Shown here: positions 49,022 through 57,785 of the stretch, in pieces
Layout of the letters: each line of letters opens with the position of its first letter
Position numbering within the stretch: position 1 is the first letter of the stretch
Origin: Kitasatospora setae KM-6054
Lineage (GTDB): Bacteria; Actinomycetota; Actinomycetes; Streptomycetales; Streptomycetaceae
Reading direction: 5' to 3'
Length of the DNA: 64,000 nucleotides
Assembly (NCBI RefSeq): GCF_000269985.1
Contig: NC_016109.1
Location: 248,001-312,000 of the forward strand
Notes under the pieces: generated by a model
Databases searched by the model: none
Told to the model about the DNA's origin: nothing
The model's input: the letters and a program-made list of their open reading frames with translations, nothing else
Translations under genes and position numbers: made by a program

Positions 49022-50920
49022 TCACGGCGGCTGGATCCGGGGGCGGCCGGGTTCGGGTCGGCCGCCGAGGTGGAAGGGGACCGTGGAGACCAGGGCGCCG
49101 GTCCGCCGCCTGAGCAGGGCGGCGAGCACGGCCGAGCGCCGCCCCTGGAGGAGCCGCTCCCAGCGGCGGCGGGGAAGCTTCTCGGGCAGGAGCACGATGA
49201 CTTCGCGGCCGGCGGCGCCGGCGTCCTGGACGTACTGCACGATCGGCCCCAGGAGCGAGTGCCGGGGGCTGGGCAGGAGTTCGAGTGGGACCCCGGGGTC
49301 CCACTCGCGCCAGCGCTCCTGCAATGCGCGTGCCGGGACTTCCCGGCTGTAGACGGTGACGGCGACGACGTCGCCGCTCAGCGAGAGCGCCCGGGAGAGG
49401 GTGGCGGCGGTGACAGCGCTCAGCTCTCCGACCGGGACGACCACCAGCGCGTCGCCACCGGCGGGCCTGGGCGGGATGCGGCCGGTGCCGGTCGCGGCCG
49501 CCACGGCGGCGTAGTAGCGCTGGACCCGGGCGCACAGCAGCATCAGCAGCGGGACCACGACGACGACGGCCCAGGCCCCCTGGACGAACTTGAACAGGAG
49601 CAGCACGGCGGTGGCCGTCAGGGTCAGCAGGGCGCCGAAACCGTTGAGCGCCGTCAGGCGCCGCCAACGCGGCCCCCGCTCGCGCCACCAGTGCCGGACC
49701 ATGCCGAGCTGGCTGATGCTGAAGCCGATGAAGATGCCGAGGGCGAAGAGCGGGATCAGCCGGTCGGTGACCGCGCCGGTCGCCAGCAGGAGCAGGGCGG
49801 TCATCGCCGCCAGCGCGAGGACGCCGGCCTGGTGGACCAGCCGGGAGGAGCGCAGCGCGAAGACGTGCGGCAGGCGGTCGTCCTTGGCGAGCAGGGAGAG
49901 GAGGACGGGCAGCGCGCCGAAGCTGGTGTTGGCGGCGGCCGCGAGCATCACGGCGACGGTGGTGTTCGTCAGCAGGTAGAGCCAGCCCGTGCCGAAGGAG
50001 TGGGCGGTCAGTTGCGCGAGGGTGGTGACGCCCTCGCGCGGGACTATCAGGTCACGGGCCATCAGGTAGCCCAGGCCGACGAGCATCGCGGTCAGCAGCG
50101 CGCCCAGCAGGAGTTGGGCCCGCTGGGCGGTGCGCACCCGCGGCCGGCGGAAGGCCGGGACGCCGTTGGCGATGGCCTCGACACCGCTGATGGCCGTGCA
50201 GCCGGCGGCGAACGCCTTCAGCACCAGGAGCAGGCCCAGGCCCTGGGTCACCGCGACGCCGGGGGCCCCGCCGACCGAGGCGGCCGGGACGGGGCGCAGG
50301 ACACCGACCGCGGCGACGGCCGCGACCAGGGCGACGAACAGGAGGGTCGCCGGCATCAGGAGCCGGGCACTGTCGGCGAGCCCCCGCAGGTTCACGGCCG
50401 TCAGCACGGCCAGCGCCAGCAGGGACACCAGCAGCAGGTGGTCGTTGAGGAAGGGGAACGCCGAGGCGAGGCTGGCCGCGCCGGTGGACAGGCTCACCGC
50501 GGCGGTGAGGACGTAGTCGACGATGAGGCCGGCCGCGGCCAGCAGTCCTGTCCGCGGCCCGAACTCGCTGGTGGCGACCGCGTAGGAACCGCCGCCCTCC
50601 GGGTGGGTGGCGATGATCCGGCGGTAGGAGACGACGAGGGTGGTGAGCAGCAGCGCGACCGCGACCGTCAGCGGGAGCATCGCGCCGGCCGCGCGGGCCC
50701 CGGCGGCCGCGAGGACCGTCAGCGCGGCCTCGGGTCCGTAGGCGACCGAGGTGAGGGCGTCGAGCGACAGGGCGGGAAGCCCGGCCAGCGCGCTCAGGTG
50801 CGCGCGGTCCTCCGACCGCCTCGAGCGCAGGACCCGTGTCAGTACCCCGCGCCCGGTCGTGGTCCGGGGTGCGGCTTCCGGATCGGATTTCTCCGGAGAA
50901 ACAGGTTCGTGCGGCGACAT
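49022..50920 (-). CDS. APC family permease, KimA-like potassium transporter
   Basis: 632 residues from ATG 50920 with GGAGG at good spacing. After a charged N-terminus the conserved LPALSLDALTSVAYGPEAAL marks the KimA/YdaO branch of the APC superfamily. ATHPEGGGSYAVATSEFGPR and GCTAISGVEAIANGVPAFRR also fit. Twelve membrane helices are followed by a cytoplasmic alpha/beta domain of about 150 residues (ALVVVPVGELSAVTAATLSR, GREVIVLLPEKLPRRRWERL). KimA of Bacillus is a high-affinity K+/H+ symporter controlled by c-di-AMP; the role here is inferred by homology. The KdpF-like peptide follows in the same direction. Confidence 0.88.
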   Translation of the reverse strand: MSPHEPVSPEKSDPEAAPRTTTGRGVLTRVLRSRRSEDRAHLSALAGLPALSLDALTSVAYGPEAALTVLAAAGARAAGAMLPLTVAVALLLTTLVVSYRRIIATHPEGGGSYAVATSEFGPRTGLLAAAGLIVDYVLTAAVSLSTGAASLASAFPFLNDHLLLVSLLALAVLTAVNLRGLADSARLLMPATLLFVALVAAVAAVGVLRPVPAASVGGAPGVAVTQGLGLLLVLKAFAAGCTAISGVEAIANGVPAFRRPRVRTAQRAQLLLGALLTAMLVGLGYLMARDLIVPREGVTTLAQLTAHSFGTGWLYLLTNTTVAVMLAAAANTSFGALPVLLSLLAKDDRLPHVFALRSSRLVHQAGVLALAAMTALLLLATGAVTDRLIPLFALGIFIGFSISQLGMVRHWWRERGPRWRRLTALNGFGALLTLTATAVLLLFKFVQGAWAVVVVVPLLMLLCARVQRYYAAVAAATGTGRIPPRPAGGDALVVVPVGELSAVTAATLSRALSLSGDVVAVTVYSREVPARALQERWREWDPGVPLELLPSPRHSLLGPIVQYVQDAGAAGREVIVLLPEKLPRRRWERLLQGRRSAVLAALLRRRTGALVSTVPFHLGGRPEPGRPRIQPP

Positions 50921-51165
50921 CCACTGCCTCCACAAAGAGCGTCGCAACGTTTGGGGGGAACGTAGCAGACCGCCGTAAAGCGACGTTATCCAGGCGGACC
51001 CGATTATTGACAGAAACCGTTGAAAAAAGCGTTTGATTCAACTCGAACCATCTCGCGGTATTGCCTCGAATACCTCCGGCCGGGTGATTTTCGGCCAGCC
51101 GGATGCTCATGCCGTGGCGCTCGTGCAAAATCGGAGTCCGGATTCCAGAAAGGGGGCCGGAGACC

Positions 51166-51954
51166 ATGATCCTCTGGCTGTTGAACAACTTCGACACACT
51201 CACCCTGACCATCGTGATCGTCGGGGGGATAATGATCGTCGCGGTGGCCGGCGCGATGCTGGTACGACGGAAGTTCCCGCAGATATCGGAGGGGGGACAC
51301 AACGAGATGATCGGCAACGTCCTGGGGATGTTCGGCGCGATCTACGGCATCATCCTGGCGTTCGTCATCGTGGCCCTGTGGACGCAGTTGGACACCGCGA
51401 ACACGATCGTCGCCTCCGAGTCCACGGCCGCCGCCTCCATCGTCCGCGACGCCGACGGCTTCGCCCCGGCGGAGGGCGCGCGCGTCAAGGCCGCGGTCGG
51501 CGCGTACGTGCACGGCGTCGTGGAGGTCCAGTGGCCGCTCATGCACGACGGTTCGCCCGACTACGAGGCCACCGCACCGCTGGTCAGGGAGATCTACGCG
51601 GCACTGCAGTCCTACGAGCCCCGGAACAGCAGCGAGCAGAGCTTCTACGACTCCGCCGTCGGCAGCCTCGACGACCTCGTCCAGCAGCGCCGCGCGCGGA
51701 TCACCATGGCCACCCAGCAGCTGCCGCTCCTGCTCCAGACCCTCGTCTACGGCGGCGCGCTGGTGCTCATTCCGATGACATTCCTGTTCGGAGTCCGCAG
51801 CAAGAGGATGCAGGCCCTCTTCGTGGGGTCGGTCGCGGCCCTGATCGGATTCAGCCTGCTCCTCACCCTGGTCCTCGACCGGCCGTTCTCCGGCGACCTC
51901 AGCGTCTCCCCGAAACCCTTCAAGGAAGGCGCCCTCTCGCAGTTCTGGAAGTGA
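51166..51954 (+). CDS. DUF4239 (bestrophin-like) membrane protein
   Basis: 262 residues with four hydrophobic helices: two near the N-terminus (LTIVIVGGIMIVAVAGAMLV, GNVLGMFGAIYGIILAFVIV) and two near the C-terminus (LQTLVYGGALVLIPMTFLFG, ALFVGSVAALIGFSLLLTLV). A polar helical part lies between. This is the DUF4239 layout, which is distantly bestrophin-like. Function is not established; an ion channel or stress role is only a suggestion. AAAGGGGG precedes the ATG. It is divergent from the KimA-like gene, sharing an AT-richer spacer with a TTGACA at 51007-51012. Confidence 0.88.
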   Translation: MILWLLNNFDTLTLTIVIVGGIMIVAVAGAMLVRRKFPQISEGGHNEMIGNVLGMFGAIYGIILAFVIVALWTQLDTANTIVASESTAAASIVRDADGFAPAEGARVKAAVGAYVHGVVEVQWPLMHDGSPDYEATAPLVREIYAALQSYEPRNSSEQSFYDSAVGSLDDLVQQRRARITMATQQLPLLLQTLVYGGALVLIPMTFLFGVRSKRMQALFVGSVAALIGFSLLLTLVLDRPFSGDLSVSPKPFKEGALSQFWK

Positions 51955-51982
51955 CCGGACAGCGCGGGCGCGGGCGCGGTGC

Positions 51983-52014
51983 AGTGGCCTTGCCGCCATG
52001 ACCGCAAGGCCACT
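51983..52014. terminator. Terminator after the DUF4239 gene
   Basis: AGTGGCCTTGC (51983-51993) pairs perfectly with GCAAGGCCACT (52004-52014) around a 10-base loop, 28 bases after the stop codon. Confidence 0.75.
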
Positions 52015-52262
52015 TCACCCGGACTCGCACCGGCTCTCCCCGACGTTTTCGCGAGCGGCCGCCGGCGAGCGGGAGGAGGACGAGGAGGATGCGGTCGAGG
52101 AAGGGGCGTCGCACGGCGTCCCGCCCCGGGAAATCGACCGATGCCGAAGGCCCGGGATCACGGCCGATATGCGGGAGGGGGAGGTCTCCGCGTATTCCTC
52201 CTCCCGCAGGGTCCGGCGGGTTCGCGCGCTGTCGGGAAATCGTCGGCGGACGACACCGGAAG

Positions 52263-52350
52263 GCCCCCGCCGGAAAGCATCTCGGCGGGGGCGTAGGGCC
52301 GGGCGGGACCGGGCGGGACCGGACTGGGCGGGACCGGGCGGGACCGGACT
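52263..52350. terminator. Hairpin and 25-base direct repeats after the HTH-TPR regulator gene
   Basis: GCCCCCGCCG (52263-52272) pairs with CGGCGGGGGC (52283-52292). Next to it a 25-base unit made of two GGGCGGGACC blocks plus GGACT occurs exactly twice (52301-52325, 52326-52350), followed by GGGGC runs up to the stop at 52372. The hairpin is a likely terminator of the minus-strand regulator. The spacer 51955-52371 holds no gene. Confidence 0.6.
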
Positions 52351-52371
52351 GGGCGGGGCGGGGCGGGGTGT

Positions 52372-53646
52372 TCATCTGTCGCGGGTGAGCAGCTGGTGCG
52401 CGAATCCGTGGTTGCGGTGGGGCGCCAGTGCGGCCCGCATGATCCGGTGGGCCTCCTCGACCCGGTGCGATCCCAGCCCGCGCCGGAGATCCAGGAACCG
52501 GCTCCAGGAGGCGCACGCGGCATCGAGCCGGCCCACCGCGAGGTTGAGCTCTCCCGCGCGCGCCAGGACCAGGGCCTGGCTGCGGAGTTCCTCCCGGGGG
52601 CGCAGGCGCACCGCCAGTTCCAGGTCGCGCAGCGCGCCGCCGGTGTCGCCCAGCCGCTGGCGGACCTCGGCCCGCTGGAAGGCCAACGAGGCCGCGTGGT
52701 AGCCGCCGAGGGGCGGGACCGGGCCGCTGGAGCGCTCCAGCGCGCGTTCGGCCTCGCGCAGCGACAGCCGGGCCGCCAGCGGCTCGCCGTTGGCGGCGAG
52801 GGCCAGCGCGAGCTGCCCTTCCACGGAGGCCCGCAGGCGGGCCTGTGCCGGATCGGCGACGCGCCCGGCCTCCCGGGCCAGGCCCAGGGCGTGCCCGAAG
52901 TGCCCCAGGCGGTACGCCTGGACGCTGAGCGAGCGCAGGACCATGGCCTTGGTCGGCGGGTCGGCCCCCTCCTCGGCCAACCGCATCGCCAGCGCGTACC
53001 AGCGCTGCGCCTGCCCGTGCCGTCCCTGGTCGACGTACAGGAAGCCGCCCAGGGCCGCCAGGTGCGCGCAGGCGACCAGCAGCCTCCGGCGCGTCGCGGG
53101 TGAGGACGGGCAGCTCAGCCACGGGAGCGCGACGGTGGTGGTGAATCCGGTGAGCGTCGCCAGGGCGTCGCGCGAGCCGCTGAGGTGGTCGCTGCGGGAC
53201 AGGTGCGCGGTCAGCTCCACGCACAGGGCCAGCTCGGCCTTGCCGACCTTGCCGCCGGGGCGGGGCCAGGGCCTGCGGGCGCCGTCCGTCCCGGCGGCCG
53301 GCCGGCCGGGTCCGGTCGGCCGGTAGGGGGCTTCGTCGCCAAGGAGCCGCAGTACGTCCGTCACCGGGTCCTGGCCCGGGGTCGCGGGCCCGGCCTCCAG
53401 CCCCGCGTCGCTCGCACTCACCGGTCGGCCGAGCCGGCGGGACAGGGCCTCGGCGATGAACTCCCGTACCGGCCGCCGCGGCACGGTGCCCGAGCACCAC
53501 TGGCTCACCGACGCCCGCTGGTAGTGGAGCCGGAACCCGTTCTCGAACGCCACCTTGTTCACCTCGCCGGCGAACTGCCCACCACTCAGGCCGGTCTCGC
53601 CGATGAGGCGCCTCAACTGCGGATTGCTCCGCGGGGGAACGGCCAC
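52372..53646 (-). CDS. HTH regulator with tetratricopeptide-like repeats
   Basis: 424 residues from GTG 53646 with GGAGG five bases upstream. The N-terminal 60 residues form an XRE-like DNA-binding domain (QLRRLIGETGLSGGQFAGEV, YQRASVSQWCSGTVPRRPV). The remainder is helical with repeats of TPR type: QGRHGQAQRWYALAMRLAEE, LGHFGHALGLAREAGRVADP, and LGDTGGALRDLELAVRLRPR. Streptomycetes carry many such regulators with TPR domains that control development or antibiotic genes. No aspartyl-phosphate receiver is present. Target genes and ligand are unknown; it stands alone. Confidence 0.88.
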   Translation of the reverse strand: MAVPPRSNPQLRRLIGETGLSGGQFAGEVNKVAFENGFRLHYQRASVSQWCSGTVPRRPVREFIAEALSRRLGRPVSASDAGLEAGPATPGQDPVTDVLRLLGDEAPYRPTGPGRPAAGTDGARRPWPRPGGKVGKAELALCVELTAHLSRSDHLSGSRDALATLTGFTTTVALPWLSCPSSPATRRRLLVACAHLAALGGFLYVDQGRHGQAQRWYALAMRLAEEGADPPTKAMVLRSLSVQAYRLGHFGHALGLAREAGRVADPAQARLRASVEGQLALALAANGEPLAARLSLREAERALERSSGPVPPLGGYHAASLAFQRAEVRQRLGDTGGALRDLELAVRLRPREELRSQALVLARAGELNLAVGRLDAACASWSRFLDLRRGLGSHRVEEAHRIMRAALAPHRNHGFAHQLLTRDR

Positions 53647-53820
53647 AGGTGCCTCCGCTCTGCTCGGGGCCCAGCCGAAGGATCCGACGCTCCACGCGAG
53701 CGGGGGCGTCTTCCCATATTCAGCGCAGGCCACGACGCGGTTCAGAGCGCAGAGAAGCACTCCGCTCCCCCCGCGCGCCGCCCCGGGCGCGAAAGCACCG
53801 CGCACGCGCCCCCACGGGCT

Positions 53821-53862
53821 GCGGGTCGCAGGCCGCGGGTCGCAGGCCGCGAGTCGCAGGCC
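53821..53862. repeat. Three tandem 14-base repeats upstream of the Nudix-kinase gene
   Basis: GCGGGTCGCAGGCC occurs twice exactly (53821-53834, 53835-53848) and once with a single change (53849-53862). It lies in the 371-base region between the HTH-TPR start and the Nudix-kinase start, which otherwise shows no gene. Confidence 0.8.
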
Positions 53863-54017
53863 GGGGGCGAGGCGTAGGGCACGACGGCGCCCGGGCCGGG
53901 TGGCCGGATCGGGCGGACCGTCCCGGAAAACGCCCCCGGGCGCCCGGCCCGCCCCCTACGGTGGGCCCGCGAGCGCGCTCCGGCACGGTGGCCGGTGCGC
54001 GCGGGAGGAGGGAACCC

Positions 54018-55013
54018 GTGGCCCGCGAACTGGTCGCCGGATTGCACCTGGTCCTGATCCGGGACGGCGAGGTGCTGCTCGGCAGACGCGCTGGCACCCC
54101 GTTCGCCGAAGGCCACTGGCACCTCCCCGCCGGTCACCTCGAAGCGGGCGAGTCGGTGCTGCGCGGCATGGCCAGGGAAGCCGAGGAGGAACTCGGCCTC
54201 CGGATCCGCGAACAGGACCTCGACCTCGTCCACACCCTGCACGACCTGGACGCCGACGACGGCGTCGGCCGGCTGCGACTCTTCTTCACCGCCCGCGCGC
54301 ACACCGGGCCGCTCACCAACCGGGAACCCGACCGGTGCGCCGAACTGGCCTGGTGGCCGCTGGACGCGCTGCCGACGCCGATCGTCGGCTACGCGGCCGC
54401 CGCCCTCGCCGACATCGCCGCCGGCCGCCCGCTGACCGTCTCCGGCTGGCCCGCGACCTCCCGGGCGGCGCCCTCCCGGACGGCGGTGGGCGGGGCGGGG
54501 AGCCGGCTGGTGCTGGTCCGGGGGAACTCGGCGTCCGGCAAGTCCTCGGTGGCCGCCGGGCTGCGCGAGCGGTTCGGGCGCGGCCTGGCCCTGGTCGCGC
54601 AGGACAACCTGCGCCACGTCGTGCTGCGCGAGCACGACCGGCCCGGCGCCGCGAACATCGGCCTGCTCGACGCCACCGCCCGGTACGCGCTGGACGCCGG
54701 CTACCACGTGGTCGTCGAGGGCATCCTGGCCGCCGACCACTACGGCCCGACGCTCCGCCGCCTGGTGGACGACCACCTCGGCGTGACCCGCTGCTACTAC
54801 CTCGACGTCCCACTGGCGGAGACCCTGCGCCGGCACGCCACCAAGCCGCCGACCGGCGCCACCGAGGACGACCTGCGCGACTGGTACCACGAGCGCGACC
54901 TGCTCCCCGGCGGGTTCGAGACCGTGATCGGCGCCGACAGCGCGCTGCCGGACACGGTCGACCGGATCCTGCGCGACACCGGACTCGCCGAACTGCCCGC
55001 CCTGGACGTCTAG
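54018..55013 (+). CDS. Nudix hydrolase fused to P-loop kinase
   Basis: 331 residues from GTG 54018 after GGAGGAGGG. The first half (1-150) is a Nudix domain with a complete box: Gly39-x5-Glu45-x7-Arg53-Glu-x-x-Glu57-Glu58-x-Gly60. The second half (165-331) is a P-loop kinase: LVLVRGNSASGKSSVAAGLR with Walker A Lys175, the substrate region LVAQDNLRHVVLREHDRPGA, VVVEGILAADHY as Walker B, and the lid CYYLDVPLAETLRRHATK. The fold is like zeta-toxin or chloramphenicol-phosphotransferase kinases. A single chain hydrolysing a nucleoside-diphosphate-X compound and phosphorylating a partner product is unusual. The stop codon lies inside an IS target duplication. Confidence 0.9.
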   Translation: MARELVAGLHLVLIRDGEVLLGRRAGTPFAEGHWHLPAGHLEAGESVLRGMAREAEEELGLRIREQDLDLVHTLHDLDADDGVGRLRLFFTARAHTGPLTNREPDRCAELAWWPLDALPTPIVGYAAAALADIAAGRPLTVSGWPATSRAAPSRTAVGGAGSRLVLVRGNSASGKSSVAAGLRERFGRGLALVAQDNLRHVVLREHDRPGAANIGLLDATARYALDAGYHVVVEGILAADHYGPTLRRLVDDHLGVTRCYYLDVPLAETLRRHATKPPTGATEDDLRDWYHERDLLPGGFETVIGADSALPDTVDRILRDTGLAELPALDV

Positions 55014-56504
55014 ACCCAATACCGGTGATTTAGGTTGATTTCCGGCGGGTTGGGCTGGTCTTGGTCGGCCCGACAAGCCGGACGGTGGGGGCCGCGGGTG
55101 GGGGTGGGCTGTAGTGCTCGGCTCGTTTGAGTGCCCAGTTCGACATCTTGCGTTTGACGACGCGGGGATTGGAACGTGACCGCCTTGCGGGCAGCAGCCG
55201 TTCGGTGATCTCACGCAGGCTCTGAGTGAGTGCCCGGGCCAGTCGGGAGGGGGGAAAGGGCCGCCTGCCCGGTGACGTGGCGGCGGACGACTCGAAGGGT
55301 GCGGGCGAAGGAGATCCGGTCGGGATCGTGCCCGCCTCGCATGGCGGCCTGGTGCATCAGGTCGCGCAGGGCGTGGTGGACGAGCAGGAACGCGAAGATC
55401 TCCTGCTCGACTCCGCGCGGGTGCTGGGAACGCAGCACGAGCCCGGGTGCGCCCTGGTGGTTCTTGAGCTCGTCGAGGGTGTTCTCGATCTCCCACCTCT
55501 GGGCGTAGAGGGCGGCGAGCTCGCCCGCCGGGGCGTCGGCCGGGTCAAGGATGCTGGTGATCAGCCGGTAGACGGTGCCGTCGCCACCGCGCGAGCCGAT
55601 CGTGTACTCGATGACCCGCACCCGCTCCGGGTCCTCCCGCCGGTTCCTGTCGCGGGCGGCGACGATCTCGGACAGGTAGGAGCCGTCGTGGAGCGGGGCA
55701 ATGACCGGCAGCACGGCGACGCTCCTGACCCGCCACAGCAGGTCGGCCCCGCCGGCCCGGGCGGACCGCCACAGGTCCAGGCCGCAAAAGCCCCGGTCGG
55801 CGAGCACGAGCATGTCCTCGGCCAGGGCGGGGAACAGCCGCTCGGCCAGGGCGGTCTCGTGGACGGACAGCGAGGCGACTTCCGCTGCGAAGATCGCGTG
55901 GGTGCCGCATTCGGCCAGCGCCGCGACTCTCGCTTGCGGATAGGCGCTTCGGCCCTGCCCTCGGCTGGTGCCGGGCCGTCCGAAGAACTCGGCGTTCGCC
56001 GCCGTGTCCGGCAGATCGAACGTCGTGCCGTCCACCGCGACCAGCCGCCACCGCCGGTACCAGGCGCCCTGCGTATGCTCGGCCGCCACCGGCCGGCAGA
56101 CCCGGGCGAACAGGGCCCGTAGCGGCTCCGGGCCCAGCCGCAGGCGGGCCCGTCCGATCGCCGCCGTCGTCGGCACCCGCCAACCGTTCGCCCAGCGGCT
56201 CTCCCGCTCCAGCCCCTGGACGAGAAGCCGGGCCACCTCCTCGTATCCCTGGCCGAAGAAGAGGCACATCGCCAGGACGAAGTAGACCACCACCCGAGCG
56301 GGCAGCAGTCGACTCCGCTGCTCGGTCCGACCGCACGCGGCAACGACCTCGTCGATCAACTCCGGCGGATAGGCGCGCGTCAGCACCCCCAACGCGATCC
56401 GATCCGAGAACCGGTCACCCACCGACGACTTCAGCTGTCCAGGCCTTGGCATACCCAGCCCAACGACCCAACTGGACCAAAGTCACCGGTATTGCGTCTA
56501 GACC
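55007..56504. mobile_element. IS4-family insertion sequence with 10-base target duplication
   Basis: The element spans 55017-56494 (1478 bases). Its ends are inverted repeats: left CAATACCGGTGATTTAGG (55017-55034), right reading inward CAATACCGGTGACTTTGG (56494-56477), 16 of 18 matching. The target duplication CGTCTAGACC is at 55007-55016 and 56495-56504. It contains the palindrome GTCTAGAC and the TAG stop codon of the Nudix-kinase gene. Perfect duplications and an intact transposase indicate a recent insertion. The 190 bases between the left repeat and the transposase stop are non-coding. Confidence 0.93.
55211..56452 (-). CDS. IS4-family transposase (DDE)
   Basis: 413 residues, ATG at 56452 just inside the right inverted repeat. 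DDE motifs in order: first Asp in LVAVDGTTFDLPDT, second Asp in MLVLADRGFCGLDLW, and the C-terminal YAQRWEIENTLDELK, which fits the Y-x2-R-x3-E-x6-K signature of the IS4 family. The N-terminal domain (ALGVLTRAYPPELIDEVVAA) is the typical IS4 DNA-binding part. The protein appears complete, so the element may be active. It runs opposite to the Nudix-kinase gene. Confidence 0.96.
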   Translation of the reverse strand: MPRPGQLKSSVGDRFSDRIALGVLTRAYPPELIDEVVAACGRTEQRSRLLPARVVVYFVLAMCLFFGQGYEEVARLLVQGLERESRWANGWRVPTTAAIGRARLRLGPEPLRALFARVCRPVAAEHTQGAWYRRWRLVAVDGTTFDLPDTAANAEFFGRPGTSRGQGRSAYPQARVAALAECGTHAIFAAEVASLSVHETALAERLFPALAEDMLVLADRGFCGLDLWRSARAGGADLLWRVRSVAVLPVIAPLHDGSYLSEIVAARDRNRREDPERVRVIEYTIGSRGGDGTVYRLITSILDPADAPAGELAALYAQRWEIENTLDELKNHQGAPGLVLRSQHPRGVEQEIFAFLLVHHALRDLMHQAAMRGGHDPDRISFARTLRVVRRHVTGQAALSPLPTGPGTHSEPA

Positions 56505-56733
56505 CGCCCGGACCGGCCGGGGCGCTCCCGGCCAGGGCGGCGGCGTACGCGGTGCGGGGCTTTCGCGGCGCCCCCGGGGCAGGACTTCCCCGGGCAGCGG
56601 GGCGCTCGATTCGAACGCGTTCACGGCAGTGTCCCGGGCACCGCCCCGGTCGGGCGGGGGCTCGGCGGCGGGCCCACCGGCGGACGGTACCCTCTGGGAC
56701 TGGTCGTTGACGCCGTTGTCAAAGGAGCCGCCG

Positions 56734-57750
56734 GTGTCCGGAATCCCTGCGCAGCTGCCGCTGCGGATCGCCGTGTTCGGGGCGGGCAGCATCGGCTGCC
56801 GGCTGGGCGGGGCGCTGGCCGCCGGCGCCGACGTGACGCTGATCGGGCGGGCCGCCCCGATGGCCGAGCTCGACCGGGCGGGCCTGACCCTGACCGGTCC
56901 GGGCGACCGCCGCCTGCACGCCCGGCCGCGCACCGCTGTCGACGCCTCCGCCGCGGCGGGCGCCGACTACGTCCTGGTCACCGTGAAGTCCGCGGACACC
57001 GCCGAGGCCGCCCGGCTGCTCGCCACGCACCTGGACGGGCGCACCACCGTGGTCAGCTTCCAGAACGGCCTGCACAACGCGCGGACGCTGCGCGAGGCAC
57101 TGCCCGGGCGGACGGTGCTGGCCGGGATGGTGCCGTACAACGTGGTACGCACCGGCCCGGCCTCCTTCCACCAGGGCACCTCGGGCGAGCTGCTGCTCGA
57201 ACGGGCGCCCGCCGCCGGGCGGTTGGCGCGGGCGGCGGCGGCCGCCGGGCTGCCGGTCGGGCTGCGGGCGGACATGCCGCGGGTGCAGGCCGCGAAGCTG
57301 CTGATGAACCTCAACAACGCCGTCAACGCGCTCTCCGGCCTGCCGCTGCGCGAGCAGCTCGGCAGCCGCCCGTACCGGCTGGTGCTGGCCCGCTGCCAGC
57401 GTGAGGCGCTGGCGGTGTTCGCGGCGGCGGGCCTGGTCCCGGCCCGGCTGACGCCGGTGCCGCCGGCCTGGATGCCGTCCGTGCTGGGCCTGCCCGACCC
57501 GGTGTTCCGCCGGGTCGCGGCGGCGAGCCTGCGGGTGGACGCCCGGGCCCGCTCGTCGATGTGGGAGGACCTGCAGCGGGCCCGCCCCACCGAGGTCGAC
57601 GAGTTGCAGGGCGAGGTGGTCGCCCTGGCCGACCGCCACCGGCTGCCCGCCCCCGCCAACCGGCGCCTGCGCGAACTCGTCCACCAGGCCGAGCGCGCGG
57701 CCGTCCCGCCCGCCTGGTCCGGCCCCGACCTGCTGGCCGCCCTGGACTGA
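56734..57750 (+). CDS. Ketopantoate reductase (2-dehydropantoate 2-reductase) family protein
   Basis: 338 residues from GTG 56734 after AAAGGAG. NADP-binding motif RIAVFGAGSIGCRLGGALAA, DYVLVTVKSADTAEAARLLA, VVSFQNGLHNARTLREAL, and the C-terminal active-site helix QAAKLLMNLNNAVNALSGLP with the catalytic lysine. It would reduce ketopantoate to pantoate for coenzyme A, or a related 2-oxo acid; streptomycetes often carry several paralogues, so the pantothenate role is not certain. The 230 bases from the IS to its start are the former neighbourhood of the Nudix-kinase gene end, without another gene. Confidence 0.92.
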   Translation: MSGIPAQLPLRIAVFGAGSIGCRLGGALAAGADVTLIGRAAPMAELDRAGLTLTGPGDRRLHARPRTAVDASAAAGADYVLVTVKSADTAEAARLLATHLDGRTTVVSFQNGLHNARTLREALPGRTVLAGMVPYNVVRTGPASFHQGTSGELLLERAPAAGRLARAAAAAGLPVGLRADMPRVQAAKLLMNLNNAVNALSGLPLREQLGSRPYRLVLARCQREALAVFAAAGLVPARLTPVPPAWMPSVLGLPDPVFRRVAAASLRVDARARSSMWEDLQRARPTEVDELQGEVVALADRHRLPAPANRRLRELVHQAERAAVPPAWSGPDLLAALD

Positions 57751-57785
57751 ACCACCCCTTCGCTTCGAGGAGTCGACGCCCCGCC

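Noticed and set aside
50921..51165. c-di-AMP riboswitch upstream of the KimA-like gene
   Set aside because: KimA genes of Firmicutes carry one, but the 245-base spacer here is shared with a divergent gene, and I could not find the conserved riboswitch core by eye.
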